A DNA stretch of 64,000 bases from Monomorium pharaonis (lineage: Eukaryota; Arthropoda; Insecta; Hymenoptera; Formicidae): positions 5,936,373-6,000,372 of the forward strand of contig NC_050470.1 in NCBI RefSeq assembly GCF_013373865.1, in the 5' to 3' direction. A model generated the notes under the pieces. It was given only the letters and a program-made list of their open reading frames with translations, was not told the DNA's origin and did no database searches. The translations under genes and the position numbers were made by a program. Below are positions 51,101 to 61,382 of this stretch, piece by piece; within the stretch, counting starts at the first letter, position 1; each line of letters opens with the position of its first letter.

Positions 51101-54100
51101 TTAAAATGTAAATTTGCATAGATCAACGCGAGACTTACTTTCCCATGTATTCTCCGTGGAGAACGGTATCGCAGCTGTGACACTTGAAGCACCAGACGTG
51201 CCATTGACGATCGAGCGCGACCAATGCCTGACCTTCCCTCAATTGGTTTCCACAACCGGCGCAAGCACCAGGGTCAGTGTGTCCGCCACCTTTGGTACTG
51301 GCGCTATTGCCGAGCGGCGTGGAAGCTTCACGAACCGGGATACCAACGCATCGGTGACATAACGCCTGACCTACGAACAATATATAGTTAGTAAAGATCA
51401 ATGAGATCAGACAACGGATCCCTATCATCATTAACCTTTGCGCTGAATAACAATTGTCTCTTCTATAACGAAATTTGTCATCCAATTTCATTTATAACTA
51501 CAATCCTTTCGCTTGAGAGAAAGTAATTCCAGATCGTTCTATTATTGACTGGATTGTTGATTGACTGCATTACAAAATATTCGATAAGTTACTGCTTCAT
51601 ATCAATAATTAAAATATGTAGTGGTATATACAATAATGAATGTAATGATTTGAAAAAACAAAACATTTTTCTGAATCATCTATATTTTAAATATTCGAGT
51701 TAATAAAAGTAGAGTTTAGTTTAATATTTTCTCTTTCAATTAAATAACATTTTCCAAATTAAATAATGATAAATGGAATTCACTTTCGTTTTCTTAACGA
51801 TATTTTGATGAAGGACTCAATGTGAAATCCAGCATAATTTATTCGTAACGTTTAATCGGCCTTAATTTCTTGAGAATGGGTGACATGCACCGTTATAGTG
51901 CACGATAAAGTGATGCATGTCGGATGCGTCATGTCGGATTTTTACCTTTGGCCGCGTAATTGTTACAAGGACGTACGTAGTAGACGCGCGGCCTCATAAC
52001 GGTAGAGTAACGATACAACCGAGTGGCAATTTGCTTTAACAGATTGACTGTCACGCTAATTGTAAAAGCTGCACTAAAGAGAGACACATCGGTTACGTAA
52101 TAACTCGGTACACATCGTAATTCACAATTAGCAGAAACTGTTGACTATTTGAATCTTCTACGCGTCATTCAGTTCAGTGTTCTCATTTCGTGTAAGAAAC
52201 GCCGTGTTATGCCAAAAAACAATACATGCGTTAAACAAAGATACAGATCGGATACTGCCTCAATTTACCCCTCAATATATAAAAGTAAATTGTTTCATCA
52301 TGTATACCTTGAACGAGGGACACTTTTGTTCCCTGTCCCAGCAATGGTTGCCGGCATCTTTGGCAATGGAAACAATTTGGATGAAAAGCGTGCTTCTCGC
52401 CAGCTGTCACCACATCACCCTCCACGTACTCTCCGCAACCAGCACATCGCGTACCCCAGCGCTCCCGATAATCCTGACAAAAAGAATAACAAACTCATTG
52501 AATTTTCCGCTGCAATTCTGACAAAAAACTTTTTTTTATATTTTATTACATTTCAAAAAATGTCTGAAATGTCGAGTAAAATAATGACTCACCTTGGTGC
52601 AGTAGTAAGATCCCTCACGTGCGAAGAAACCACCCTGTGCCAAACTGGCGTTGCACTGGGCACACTTAAAGCATCCTATGTGAAAATATTTGTCCTGTAC
52701 CCGCAGTACCTCTCCACTGCATTTCTTCTTACAAGACTGACAAAACGTTTTACCTAAAACAAGATAACATTCGTCATTTAAGAAGTGCTCCTTTATGGAT
52801 CATTAATTTCCAGTCTCTAATATCCAAGAATAGATGTGGACATTATCATAATTCGCGAACAATCAACCATAAAAGCTGTTATTTTAGGGCAAATAGTTTT
52901 AAAGTAAATGTAATATTTGTATATTTAAAAAGATATTTTTTAATATTTGTAAACTTTTAATTAGAATAATTGTTTCAAAAATTCAAACTGACAAGAATTT
53001 AGATCTTTAGAAACATTATTTACATAATACATCTTTTCAGAGAGATAACTAAATAACATCTTATTTCTTATTCATATCTTTATTGTTTATATATTATGAA
53101 GTGATAATCGAAATGTTTCTCAAATTAAATAGGTGTTATTTGATATTATTAAATTTTTTACTTGTAAAAAACAAACACATTTAATAATAATATAAATTTT
53201 TTAATAATAAAATAATTAGATATATGCAAAAATATTTAACATATATAATAAGGTACAATTTAATTTCTAATCATATTACAGAAATTTTATTATTATTTTA
53301 TGATATATGAATAATTCTGTCCTGCATGATAAGACAAAAATTCGTCGGGCAGACAACGTGTTAAATAAAACAATTGTTAATGATGTAAACTTTTCTCCGT
53401 AAGTGTACGAGAGGCACAAGCTAAAAATAACGGGAAGAAGACATCGTATGAGTCATGCACCTGTTTGCCCGTGCGTGCCCGATCATTTGAGATTTCTTTG
53501 AGTGCGTTTACACCAACAATGGCGACTCGCATCTCCCACTCGCGTGGTCATCGGTTCTCGAAACGTACGTTAACTTTCAACAGTTACGTAACACACCTGT
53601 CGCCAGCTGAAAGGGAACACTACTCGCCTTTAAAAAGAAGATCGGACCACGCATTCTAATATCGTTCTCTATTGAAACGGTTTGGCTTAATAGAATAAGT
53701 TAACAGAAAAATCCTATTCTCAAAGAATCGATGTTCGAATCTAAGAGATCTCTTCTAACCGTATAAAAACTATATAACAGATTAAAGACAGTTTATTTAT
53801 CTTAGACTGCACGTTAACTGTTAATGACTGTTAATGACAAATTCTTGCGAAATCATTTTAAAATAAAAGTGAAAATTCTAATCAAAAAATGTCGAGATCA
53901 TACTTTTTTTATGAGAACCGTTCAAAGCTTAATCATACTGTCACTTATTAGTTGTTATTTAATATTATAGATACATATTTTTATATTTAATATTTATGTA
54001 ATATATATATACATATTTAATATTTATTTATATAATGGTTATTTTATATAATCTTTTTATACATATTATTAAATAAAAATTTATAAAAATTAATTTTGAA

Positions 54101-57100
54101 ATTTTAAATGTACAAAATTTTTTCTTACAATATTCCGCATATATTTCTTTCGAATAATATTGTAAAAAAGATTTATCGCACTTTTTTCTTTTTTTATATA
54201 GTAATCTAAAGCAATTCTTTTTATATATTCATGTTCACGTTTGCCATTATCCGTGGATTACATTTGTAACACAATGTGCTCGATTTGTACGTGTCGCGAA
54301 TTAATATCGCGATCAATCGGAACGAACACGTCGCCCGAAACATGAGTATGATGTATTTTGACACAAATATACATGTACATACGAATAACATAGATGCATT
54401 ATTCATTAGAGTCGGATTTTGGATAGAACTTAATTAGTACTTCGCGTTTGCATTTAACACGTCTTCCTCATTATATTATATATTGTTACGCTAATTTTTA
54501 TCAAAACTTGGTGTGCCCGAATCACATTAATTGCATTCTTGTACATAAACTTATCAATATCAATAATATAGTCTTGGAAATGCAGAAAAAATGAAAGCTT
54601 TGTTAGATTTCTTTAAGTCTTTTTTTTTAAATATACTTAACTGATTGTGTTAATCTCATATTCATTTTTGAATGCACGTATTCGTGTACTTGGCATATCT
54701 TTTTTACTTAATAAAAACGTTGCTTAATTTTAAAGTAAGCAACGTCTCTATGAACATATGGCACTTAGTAAATAATAAATTAAGTTTGAGTCAAATATAA
54801 TGTATGATTTCTCTTGAATTTTTTAACTCCATTGTTTTACTCAAATTAATAACACATTAACTGGAAGCAACGGCGACCGTTATAAAAATGATTGAAAATA
54901 ACTTGAAAATTGCATATAATTCAACACAATTTAACAGTGTAGTTTATTCCATCAAGAGACGTGAATTGCACGATCGTCCTTATTACACAAATTGTTGTAT
55001 GTGGCGAGTTGAGCGCTCTCACTTCCGTCATCCCACGTGTACATCGAGGAAGTTCACAAGAGTATGTCAGATAGTAATTAAAATAGAAGGAAAAAAAACC
55101 GCGATCGTGATTCCCGACGAGTTAAACGGACGAATGAAAACTCACGCTGGAACAAGTGCTCATTCTGTTCGGTCATTCGGATCGATGACTCGAACTATGA
55201 GAAGGCGCGATGAATGTGGTGCCTTTATTGAGTTATCGGTTGTTTTGAACGCGTCCTACGATAAGTTATGATATATCTGTAGTGCCATTACGCGCGTGGC
55301 CGGAATTATCGTATGAAATGTCGGAGGGATGGTGTACGTTCCTCGTGGCGCAGTCAATATTTAGAGAGGCTGAACTAATAATCTATCTCCGTTTGCGCAC
55401 GCTGCACCGAATCCAGAGTTGTTCCGCGCAAAGATCTAATGATTGTGTACAGAAGAGGAAAAACTACACGGGAAGCTACATGTATGTACGTTCGCTGCGT
55501 TTCTATTCGATCCCGTTGGCGCGAAACGGAATTTTTCATTCCACAAATGTAGAGAGTGCGACGAACTAATTATCCGACATCCGTGAATTCCGCGGCGGAT
55601 GCCGGCGCGGTCGATTTTTATCTGTGGAGAAATTGAGGGACAACTATTTCCTCGTTGAGACAAGTAATTGATAAAAAAATCTATTGAACAATTCAGCTTC
55701 GAATTGCCTTGATAAACACTGTTTAATATCAGTTAGATGTCTTAATAGAAAATGTAATTTCTGAATAATTGCGATTAACAATTTAACAAATAATTCTCTA
55801 GATTTTCAAGAGTCTCAATATTTTTGTTACACTTAAACTCTCCTGACACGTTTGTTTCATATACGTCAAGTTATATATCTAGCATAAATCATGTGCAGAA
55901 ATGTGATCTCTCCGGCAGTTTTACTTCGTGAGAATTCCGTGTGAATTCAATAAAACGAAAGTAAATGTCGGTGTGCCGTGGATATTTATAAACAGCGGCT
56001 GAGAAAGATGAAAAAACGTGCATAAAATCACAAAGCCGGGAGGAGGTAAAGGCCGGATCTCGCACGTGTCTCTTAAAAATATGGGATGACATCACAGTTC
56101 TCTTCATACATATGACGTCATCGGATCGTCGAGTTAAAGTCGACGAGTGCGAGCAGAGAATCCTCGTTACACGTAGACAGATCAAATTAAATGCATCCGC
56201 TTCGTGTCGTGATATCTGGATGTTGTCAATTTCAGGAACGATACTTCCGAATCTAACAATGTCCATATTAGCAGCAAGAAATAATGATCTTAGCGGTGGA
56301 TAAATGAACAAGGTGTAGCGAAAGATAATTCCTCGAAAATATTCCTCAAACATATCGTACGCGTTTGACTTAACATTTCCGACTTAGAACAATGCGTGCC
56401 GTTGTCGCTGCTTTCTCTGCTTCTCGCTGCAACACAGGAAGGGCTCGAATAAAATCGAAACTCACGACGCGAACGCTTAATCGAACGGGGCCAATCGTCC
56501 ATGAAGTGACACACCCTTGTCTGCACGTCGCATGTCGTTTAATTTACGGCACGCTTTAACTGGGGCGAAAAATCTGTTGCCAGAAAAAAAGAAAATGAAT
56601 AGCTCGCTCGATAGGCCCAACTCGGACGCGAGCGAGCGATAACGGAATTTATCGTCCTCGCGATTCGCATGCGAAACACGTCAACGGACCGCATTGCGCG
56701 ATAACAGTGTGTCGATGTCACGTGCGGCTCGAAAAAAACGATAATAAAGTCATATCGGCCAATCGAGTCATTTAATGAGAAGACAGAGGGGAATTAATAG
56801 AAACTTTTCCCGATTTTCCAAATGCTTGAACCACGTTCTCTTATTATTTCTATTTGAAGCTTCGAAATAATTACAATCGGATTGAAGCGTGAATGTACAG
56901 ATTCTTATGCGAAATAGTCAGACAATTGCGGCGGTACAATTTGCGAATTATATGTTTGACACGAAGCATAAACTCTGAGTCATAGCGTATGTGTGCCTTG
57001 ACCACGTTGCTAATTAGTAATTCAATATTGAGATTACTCTCGCGTTAAAAAGACGCCGCGTCATCCGGGCGTGTCACAGAGCAACCAGTTTTTTGTGGTA

Positions 57101-60100
57101 CGAGCTATCACCTGACAAACAACTACATTCTTCTGCGTTACGCGAAAAGACCATCATCTGGCAAAACTTCTACCATCCGCGATACATCCCGTCGAGAGAG
57201 TTCTCGGAGGATTACGATATCCGTCAAGAAAAAAATCAACAAAATCGAAATTAATTGAAGAATAAGGTCCCGTCACTTATCGCTACCACTCTACATAGAT
57301 AGTCGTGCGGCAACGTGGTATGTTAATATGATTCATAAGTGGTCTAAATAGGATGTGACAAAGTGGGGTCAAACGCTGCGACCCTGGGCTGCCCTGGTCT
57401 CTCTCTCTCTCTCTCTCTCGTTGCACTCTGGGTCATAAAATCGAATCCTAATCAACCGTGCAATGATTATCTGCCGATCGTATCTAATCACCTTGCATTT
57501 TTCTCTGAGCGATCAGTCAACGTATGTAGCTTTCAGTTTATATAAATCAAGAAAACTTTCACTGTTAAAAATTACAACGTTATGTCACTTTCTCGTGTCT
57601 TTCTGAGTATCTTTCTCCTATTTACTAAACCGTAAAATGGATATAAAATACTACGTTAATTAATTTTAAAAAAAATGCAGAGGCGAAATCTTCTTATTAA
57701 GAGAAATATAATCAGATTATTATTGCTCATTTAATTATTGTTATTTATATCGCAACATTTTTCTTTCTTTTTTTTCTGATTAAAAAATTTTGTACTGTAT
57801 TCTTGAAGTAGAGATAATCTGCAGCGTATTTCGTTATATCGTTCTGTGAGTTCTTAAAATATATATTAGGCCAAGTTAATTCATACGAAAGAAAATTTGG
57901 AACTCTGACAACACGAAGAAAATTAGTAATGAATCACGCGGAAAATATCTAGGCGTCTATAATTGCATCTCCAAGAAATAATTTGTACTCGAAAATGTGG
58001 TACTTTTAAATAATAAGTTACGAAACAAGATTTAAGCCTTCGGGCCATCTTATTACGTGTCCTGATTGGCTCGAATAATTATATTACCAATCGTAACCCA
58101 ATCGTAAAACGCCTTGCATGCGTGCTAGCATGAAAAATCATATCATGTGTCGAAGGCTTTATACTCGTTTGCATCAATGCGGCTTAACTTTGCACTCGGT
58201 TCAATTTACTTTCCATCTTTCTTCCAGTTCGCAAAGGATTAAAAAAATATAGAAAGTAAACTGAACAAAGTTTAAAGTAAAGCTACGTTTGTACAAACGG
58301 GCCTTAGGGCTAGATGTACATTATTTTCATCGTCAAATTTTAACAAAATATGAAACAACAAAAAATCGTTCGAGAATTTTTACTCGCAGACGTCGTTAAG
58401 CAACATGACTATTGTATTTTGAAACTAACAAGGATTTCGTTATCTCGACGAAGCAAACATTAACGATAACTCGAAAGAACAAAATCGAATTCTGTTCAAG
58501 CTATGCTTACAATAGGTATATGTAACTTTATATTATTATATAACTCAACAATAATGTTCGTATGGCGTGATATAACGGAAGAACAGAACACGTGTTGGAT
58601 TTCGCTGAAATTCGCACGAACATGCATTCAACAGAAGAACATCTGCAGAACTGCTATGTCAGCAGATAGAAATTATTAAGCATTCTTTTTCCTACTAAAA
58701 CCGTTAGGTTTTTGTTTGTATTATTGCTTTGCCATTGTCTTTCCTGTATTTTTAAAAATTCAGAAAGTAAGAGTAAATAAATTTTTACCATCCACCTTTC
58801 TACCAAAATCGCTCTAGATTTTCGTTCATACTTTTAAAAGTTCGCAAAAAAATAAAAATTTTTTAATAATGTAATTTTTCCAATCAATGTAATCATTTAA
58901 TTTTTACAAAAAGAATTATAATATCGTCTGTCATCTTTGAATGTCGGCTTTGTTTGAACGGACAATCATTCGCGAACGAAGAATTAAAAATGTAATTATC
59001 ATACGTGCCTAAACTCGCTCTAATGAAAAAGTGTTAAAATGTTGCACTTCAATTATCCCGCGATAACAAACTAATGTAACGCACAAGATTGCGATCAGAA
59101 ATTGATAATTCATAGATATGCGTGCTGAACAATCGCTTCTCTTTATACAAATGTTATATCAAATTTCTAGATAATAACCGTCATTTTTCAATTAACGCAT
59201 ACCATTCTTCCAAGAATAAAAAGCGTTAAAGATAAAAATGTATATACTGCTGAATTATCAAGCTGTTAATGGTAACAACGCGATAGCTGTGGTTTTTGTA
59301 GCTACCTTTACTTTATCGTGGTCACTTATTTCCTTGATATTATTCTAGCTTTTACAAGACGTGCGCTAATTCAATAATACTTCATGCGCAAACCAATTTA
59401 TTTGGCACAAAAAGTGACCGCATGTAATAATTTTAAGTATGTACGGTATAATTTTACAATATCAGAGATATGCAGAGTAATTCAACGATACTTGGCGATA
59501 AAAATAATCGTATTCAGTTAGAATTTTATGGAGCATTGCGATATGTTGCAGCGTACGAAATGTAAAAATAAAGAAGTTTCTTACATCGTATAAGTACTCT
59601 ACAGTTTCTGCCCAATCGTTTCGTACAGTTCAAGGCTGCGCATGACGTACAATTGTTACTGCGGATAGCTCACAGAGAGAGCGATTGATGCAACGCGTGC
59701 AGAAATACATATTTCGGCGCGTGTTTATTGTATGACGATTGACCGACGGCTACTTAATAATACATGAAGCCGGCAATTAGTATCCCACGACAAGTGCGGA
59801 GGTAAATGAATTACAAAACGCTCGTATACTACATTCGCGATGCGCGCCATTGTAGTCGATAGTGCGAACAAGAGCGATTACTGCATCCTGTGCGTGATGT
59901 AAAAAATTCCTCGCGAGCCAATGTTTTACCGTCGCTTGCTCAACTGCAACCATGTACGTCAACAGCGTTGTATCAGCGAGAAATGAGTACTTGGCGCTTT
60001 TAAACATTTCTCACCGGGACGGTATGTCAAAGATAATCTTTAGCCCAATCGATTACGAATTCTCTCGCGGTTTCTTTTTCTACTGTAAGCTCAACGTAAG

Positions 60101-61382
60101 TCGTAAGATGTTAAATTTGGATTTAAATTTGATGCAAACCAACGCGTTTGCAATCATAGAATCTTAACGGAGCAGGAGAGCCAAAATCGAGAAAACGGAA
60201 TGTCAGCGACACCGCGTCCGATTGGCGTTTCCATCGCGCCGTGGAATGCATTTTCCTCGTCGGGAGCATCCTTCGGGTGGTTAAAAATGTCCCCGGGCGG
60301 GCGGCGCGGCGCCGCGTCACGTTTCCTCGGATTTGTCCCGTCACGAACGACGAAAATCGTGACGGGGAGATATTCGTGGCCGAGAGAGAGGCGGCCGTCG
60401 TAATATGCAAATATCGCCTTCTGAATCTTCTGAATACCGCGCGGGGATGCCTGCTCCCGCGCGTCGTGTGTAATTTAAGCGTCGAGTCGTGTCGCCGCGA
60501 TACGTTAAACCAGTCGTGAGGCAGGTTGATAAGACGGACGGATAATCGTCGTAAAATACCAGTGGCGGACCCGATCTCTGCATTATCGCATCGGGTTTCT
60601 CTCATCGAGTCGGACGATTTCGTCTCCCCCCCTCTCCCCCCCCGGAGGGAGGGGGCGTGGCTCCAATTTCGCGAATCGCGAAACAAAAAGCAAGATCCCT
60701 TTCTCTCTCTTTCTCCACCTGGATAGTCGTAATTATTTCACATTTAATTAACAGTTTGTTGGAAGTTAATGCGTTCACCGGGACGATAATAGTGCTAATG
60801 GATTTCGAAGATTAATGAATATTGATACAATAAATATCTCGATGTACGCTTCATTCGGCACTATCGGCTCCGGTGCGGGTTTCACCCAATTTTTCCTATT
60901 CGATATCTATCGCCATTATGCAAACAGGTACAATGAGATAGTGGTAATGGGGAAACGATTACCAAATTAAAAGATAACGATATTGTGTCGGGAATTCAAG
61001 AGACGGTTAAGGGGGCCATTGTGCTCACCGCTGTGCTCCATCTAAATCCCCCGTTACTCTACCGAGATCTCTAAAAACAACGGCCAAAGAAAAAACGAGA
61101 CTCGCCAGATTGGAAGCCAGCTGCGCTTTTTATTTAGCATTGTCATCGGCGATTACGTATAGATCTGCAGAAATGAACGGAAAGTAAAAAAGCAACGACC
61201 GCAAAACGAACGGAGCGAATGGAGACGGAAGCGACTTGTCGGTCCCCGACGGATCGCATCCCAAGCATCCCAAGACCCTTACCTTTTTTCAACGGTTTTT
61301 GCTTGTGCTGGTCGGCGTCGTCTTTCTTGACTCCCGCCCTGCTTTCACTTGCTATCAAGCTCTCGCTCATCTTCGACTTCAT
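40148..61382 (-). CDS. Unc-115: Actin-binding LIM protein Unc-115/ABLIM with villin headpiece
   Basis: Cytoskeletal adaptor that links actin to growth-cone guidance signals (family knowledge). Exons, 5' to 3' on the minus strand: 61382-61283, 52753-52593, 52473-52308, 51370-51139, 50840-50522, 49076-49005, 48354-48171, 47810-47551, 47411-47150, 47016-46933, 45333-45233, 43829-43760, 42484-42453, 40676-40473, 40261-40148. All phases agree and give 786 aa. Four LIM domains with complete zinc ligands: C38-C41-H58-C61-C64-C67-C85-D88; C97-C100-H118-C121-C124-C127-C147-C150; C179-C182-H200-C203-C206-C209-C226-D229; C238-C241-H259-C262-C265-C268-H287-C290. The middle is Ser/Pro/Arg-rich with an acidic, likely coiled stretch (DDEDDVDNKTYIKEAEQKLK). 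Residues from about 725 form the villin headpiece (LYPYHLLVITNYRLP, LPQWRRNEIKRRARLF), the F-actin site. The start ATG (MKSKMSESL) joins LIM1 in phase across an 8.5 kb intron. Skippable in-frame blocks are exon 6, exons 7+8, exon 10 and exons 12+13. Confidence 0.9.
43983..44080 (-). CDS. Unc-115: Alternative exon 11b of the Unc-115/ABLIM gene
   Basis: On the minus strand this 98-nt block is bounded by an AG acceptor (tgcaaaccag) and a consensus GTAAGT donor and is open in one frame, encoding a Ser/Pro/Arg-rich peptide that includes HIPKPGYGLAPRSHTF. It enters in phase 1 and leaves in phase 0, exactly like exon 11 at 45333-45233 (called 11a here). Using both in one transcript would break the frame, while using either one keeps it. 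Composition matches the Ser/Pro-rich middle of the protein. It is therefore called a mutually exclusive alternative exon. The acceptor has a weak pyrimidine tract, which is the main doubt. Confidence 0.6.
44081..45232. other. Unc-115 intron between exons 11a and 11b
   Basis: A higher-complexity stretch at 44150-44375 (a 64-codon minus frame at 44340-44146 with no recognised domain) stands out from AT-rich flanks. It may be a decayed mobile element or a splicing-control region. Confidence 0.35.
47539..47565 (-). promoter_or_regulatory. 12-bp hairpin enclosing the exon 8 splice donor of Unc-115
   Basis: On the minus strand TCTGACACTTAC pairs perfectly with GTAAGTGTCAGA across a 3-nt AAG loop, and the donor GTAAGT is the start of the 3' arm. 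In RNA the stem would bury the U1 site. Confidence 0.75.
48130..48160 (-). repeat. (CA)n repeat, UG repeat in the Unc-115 transcript
   Basis: 31 bases of perfect CA on the plus strand. In the minus-strand transcript this is a UG run starting about 10 nt after the exon 7 donor, a position where UG-binding proteins of the CELF/Bruno and TDP-43 type can affect splicing (family knowledge). Confidence 0.9.
51946..51997 (-). CDS. Unc-115: Possible alternative first exon of Unc-115/ABLIM (short isoform)
   Basis: On the minus strand an ATG at 51997 opens a 52-nt frame (MRPRVYYVRPCNNYAAK plus one base) ending at a GTAAAA donor in phase 1. The next exon (51370-51139) requires phase 1 entry, so it would join as ...AAKGQALCHRC. 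The product would lack LIM1 and nearly all of LIM2 but keep LIM3, LIM4 and the headpiece. Short ABLIM isoforms from internal promoters are known in the family. The peptide has no independent support, and short frames arise by chance. Confidence 0.35.
57398..57419 (+). repeat. (CT)n microsatellite
   Basis: Eleven CT units inside the first intron of Unc-115. GAGA-type sites on the other strand are possible. Confidence 0.9.
58199..58266 (+). repeat. Short terminal-inverted-repeat element
   Basis: gttcaatttactttc and gaaagtaaactgaac are reverse complements at 14 of 15 bases, 38 bp apart, in intron 1 of Unc-115. It may be a MITE remnant. Confidence 0.4.
60290..60663 (+). other. GC-rich structured island in Unc-115 intron 1
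   Basis: A CpG-dense stretch in otherwise AT-rich DNA with two perfect stem-loops (CCCGTCACGA 60337-60346 with TCGTGACGGG 60357-60366; CGCGCGGG 60438-60445 with CCCGCGCG 60456-60463) and a C-run/G-run tract at 60626-60655. An open frame of 187 codons on the minus strand (60686-60123) is Arg-rich with no recognisable domain and is judged non-coding. Confidence 0.5.

Larger units (their letters stand above)
52754..61282 (-). other. First intron of Unc-115
   Basis: 8.5 kb. AT-rich sequence alternates with less AT-rich islands near 53400-53690, 54880-57300 and 59580-60720. No exon with matching phase and protein character was found in them. Such islands in a first intron often hold enhancers or alternative promoters, which is inference. 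Confidence 0.5.

Noticed and set aside
52149..52757. 202-codon plus-strand open frame
   Set aside because: Antisense to the LIM1 and LIM2 exons of Unc-115, which have full zinc-ligand patterns on the minus strand.
55889..56353. 154-codon minus-strand open frame
   Set aside because: No recognisable domain or splice partners in phase; lies in a less AT-rich part of Unc-115 intron 1.
60123..60686. 187-codon minus-strand open frame
   Set aside because: Arg-rich, no domain, explained by GC-rich composition and competing frames on both strands.
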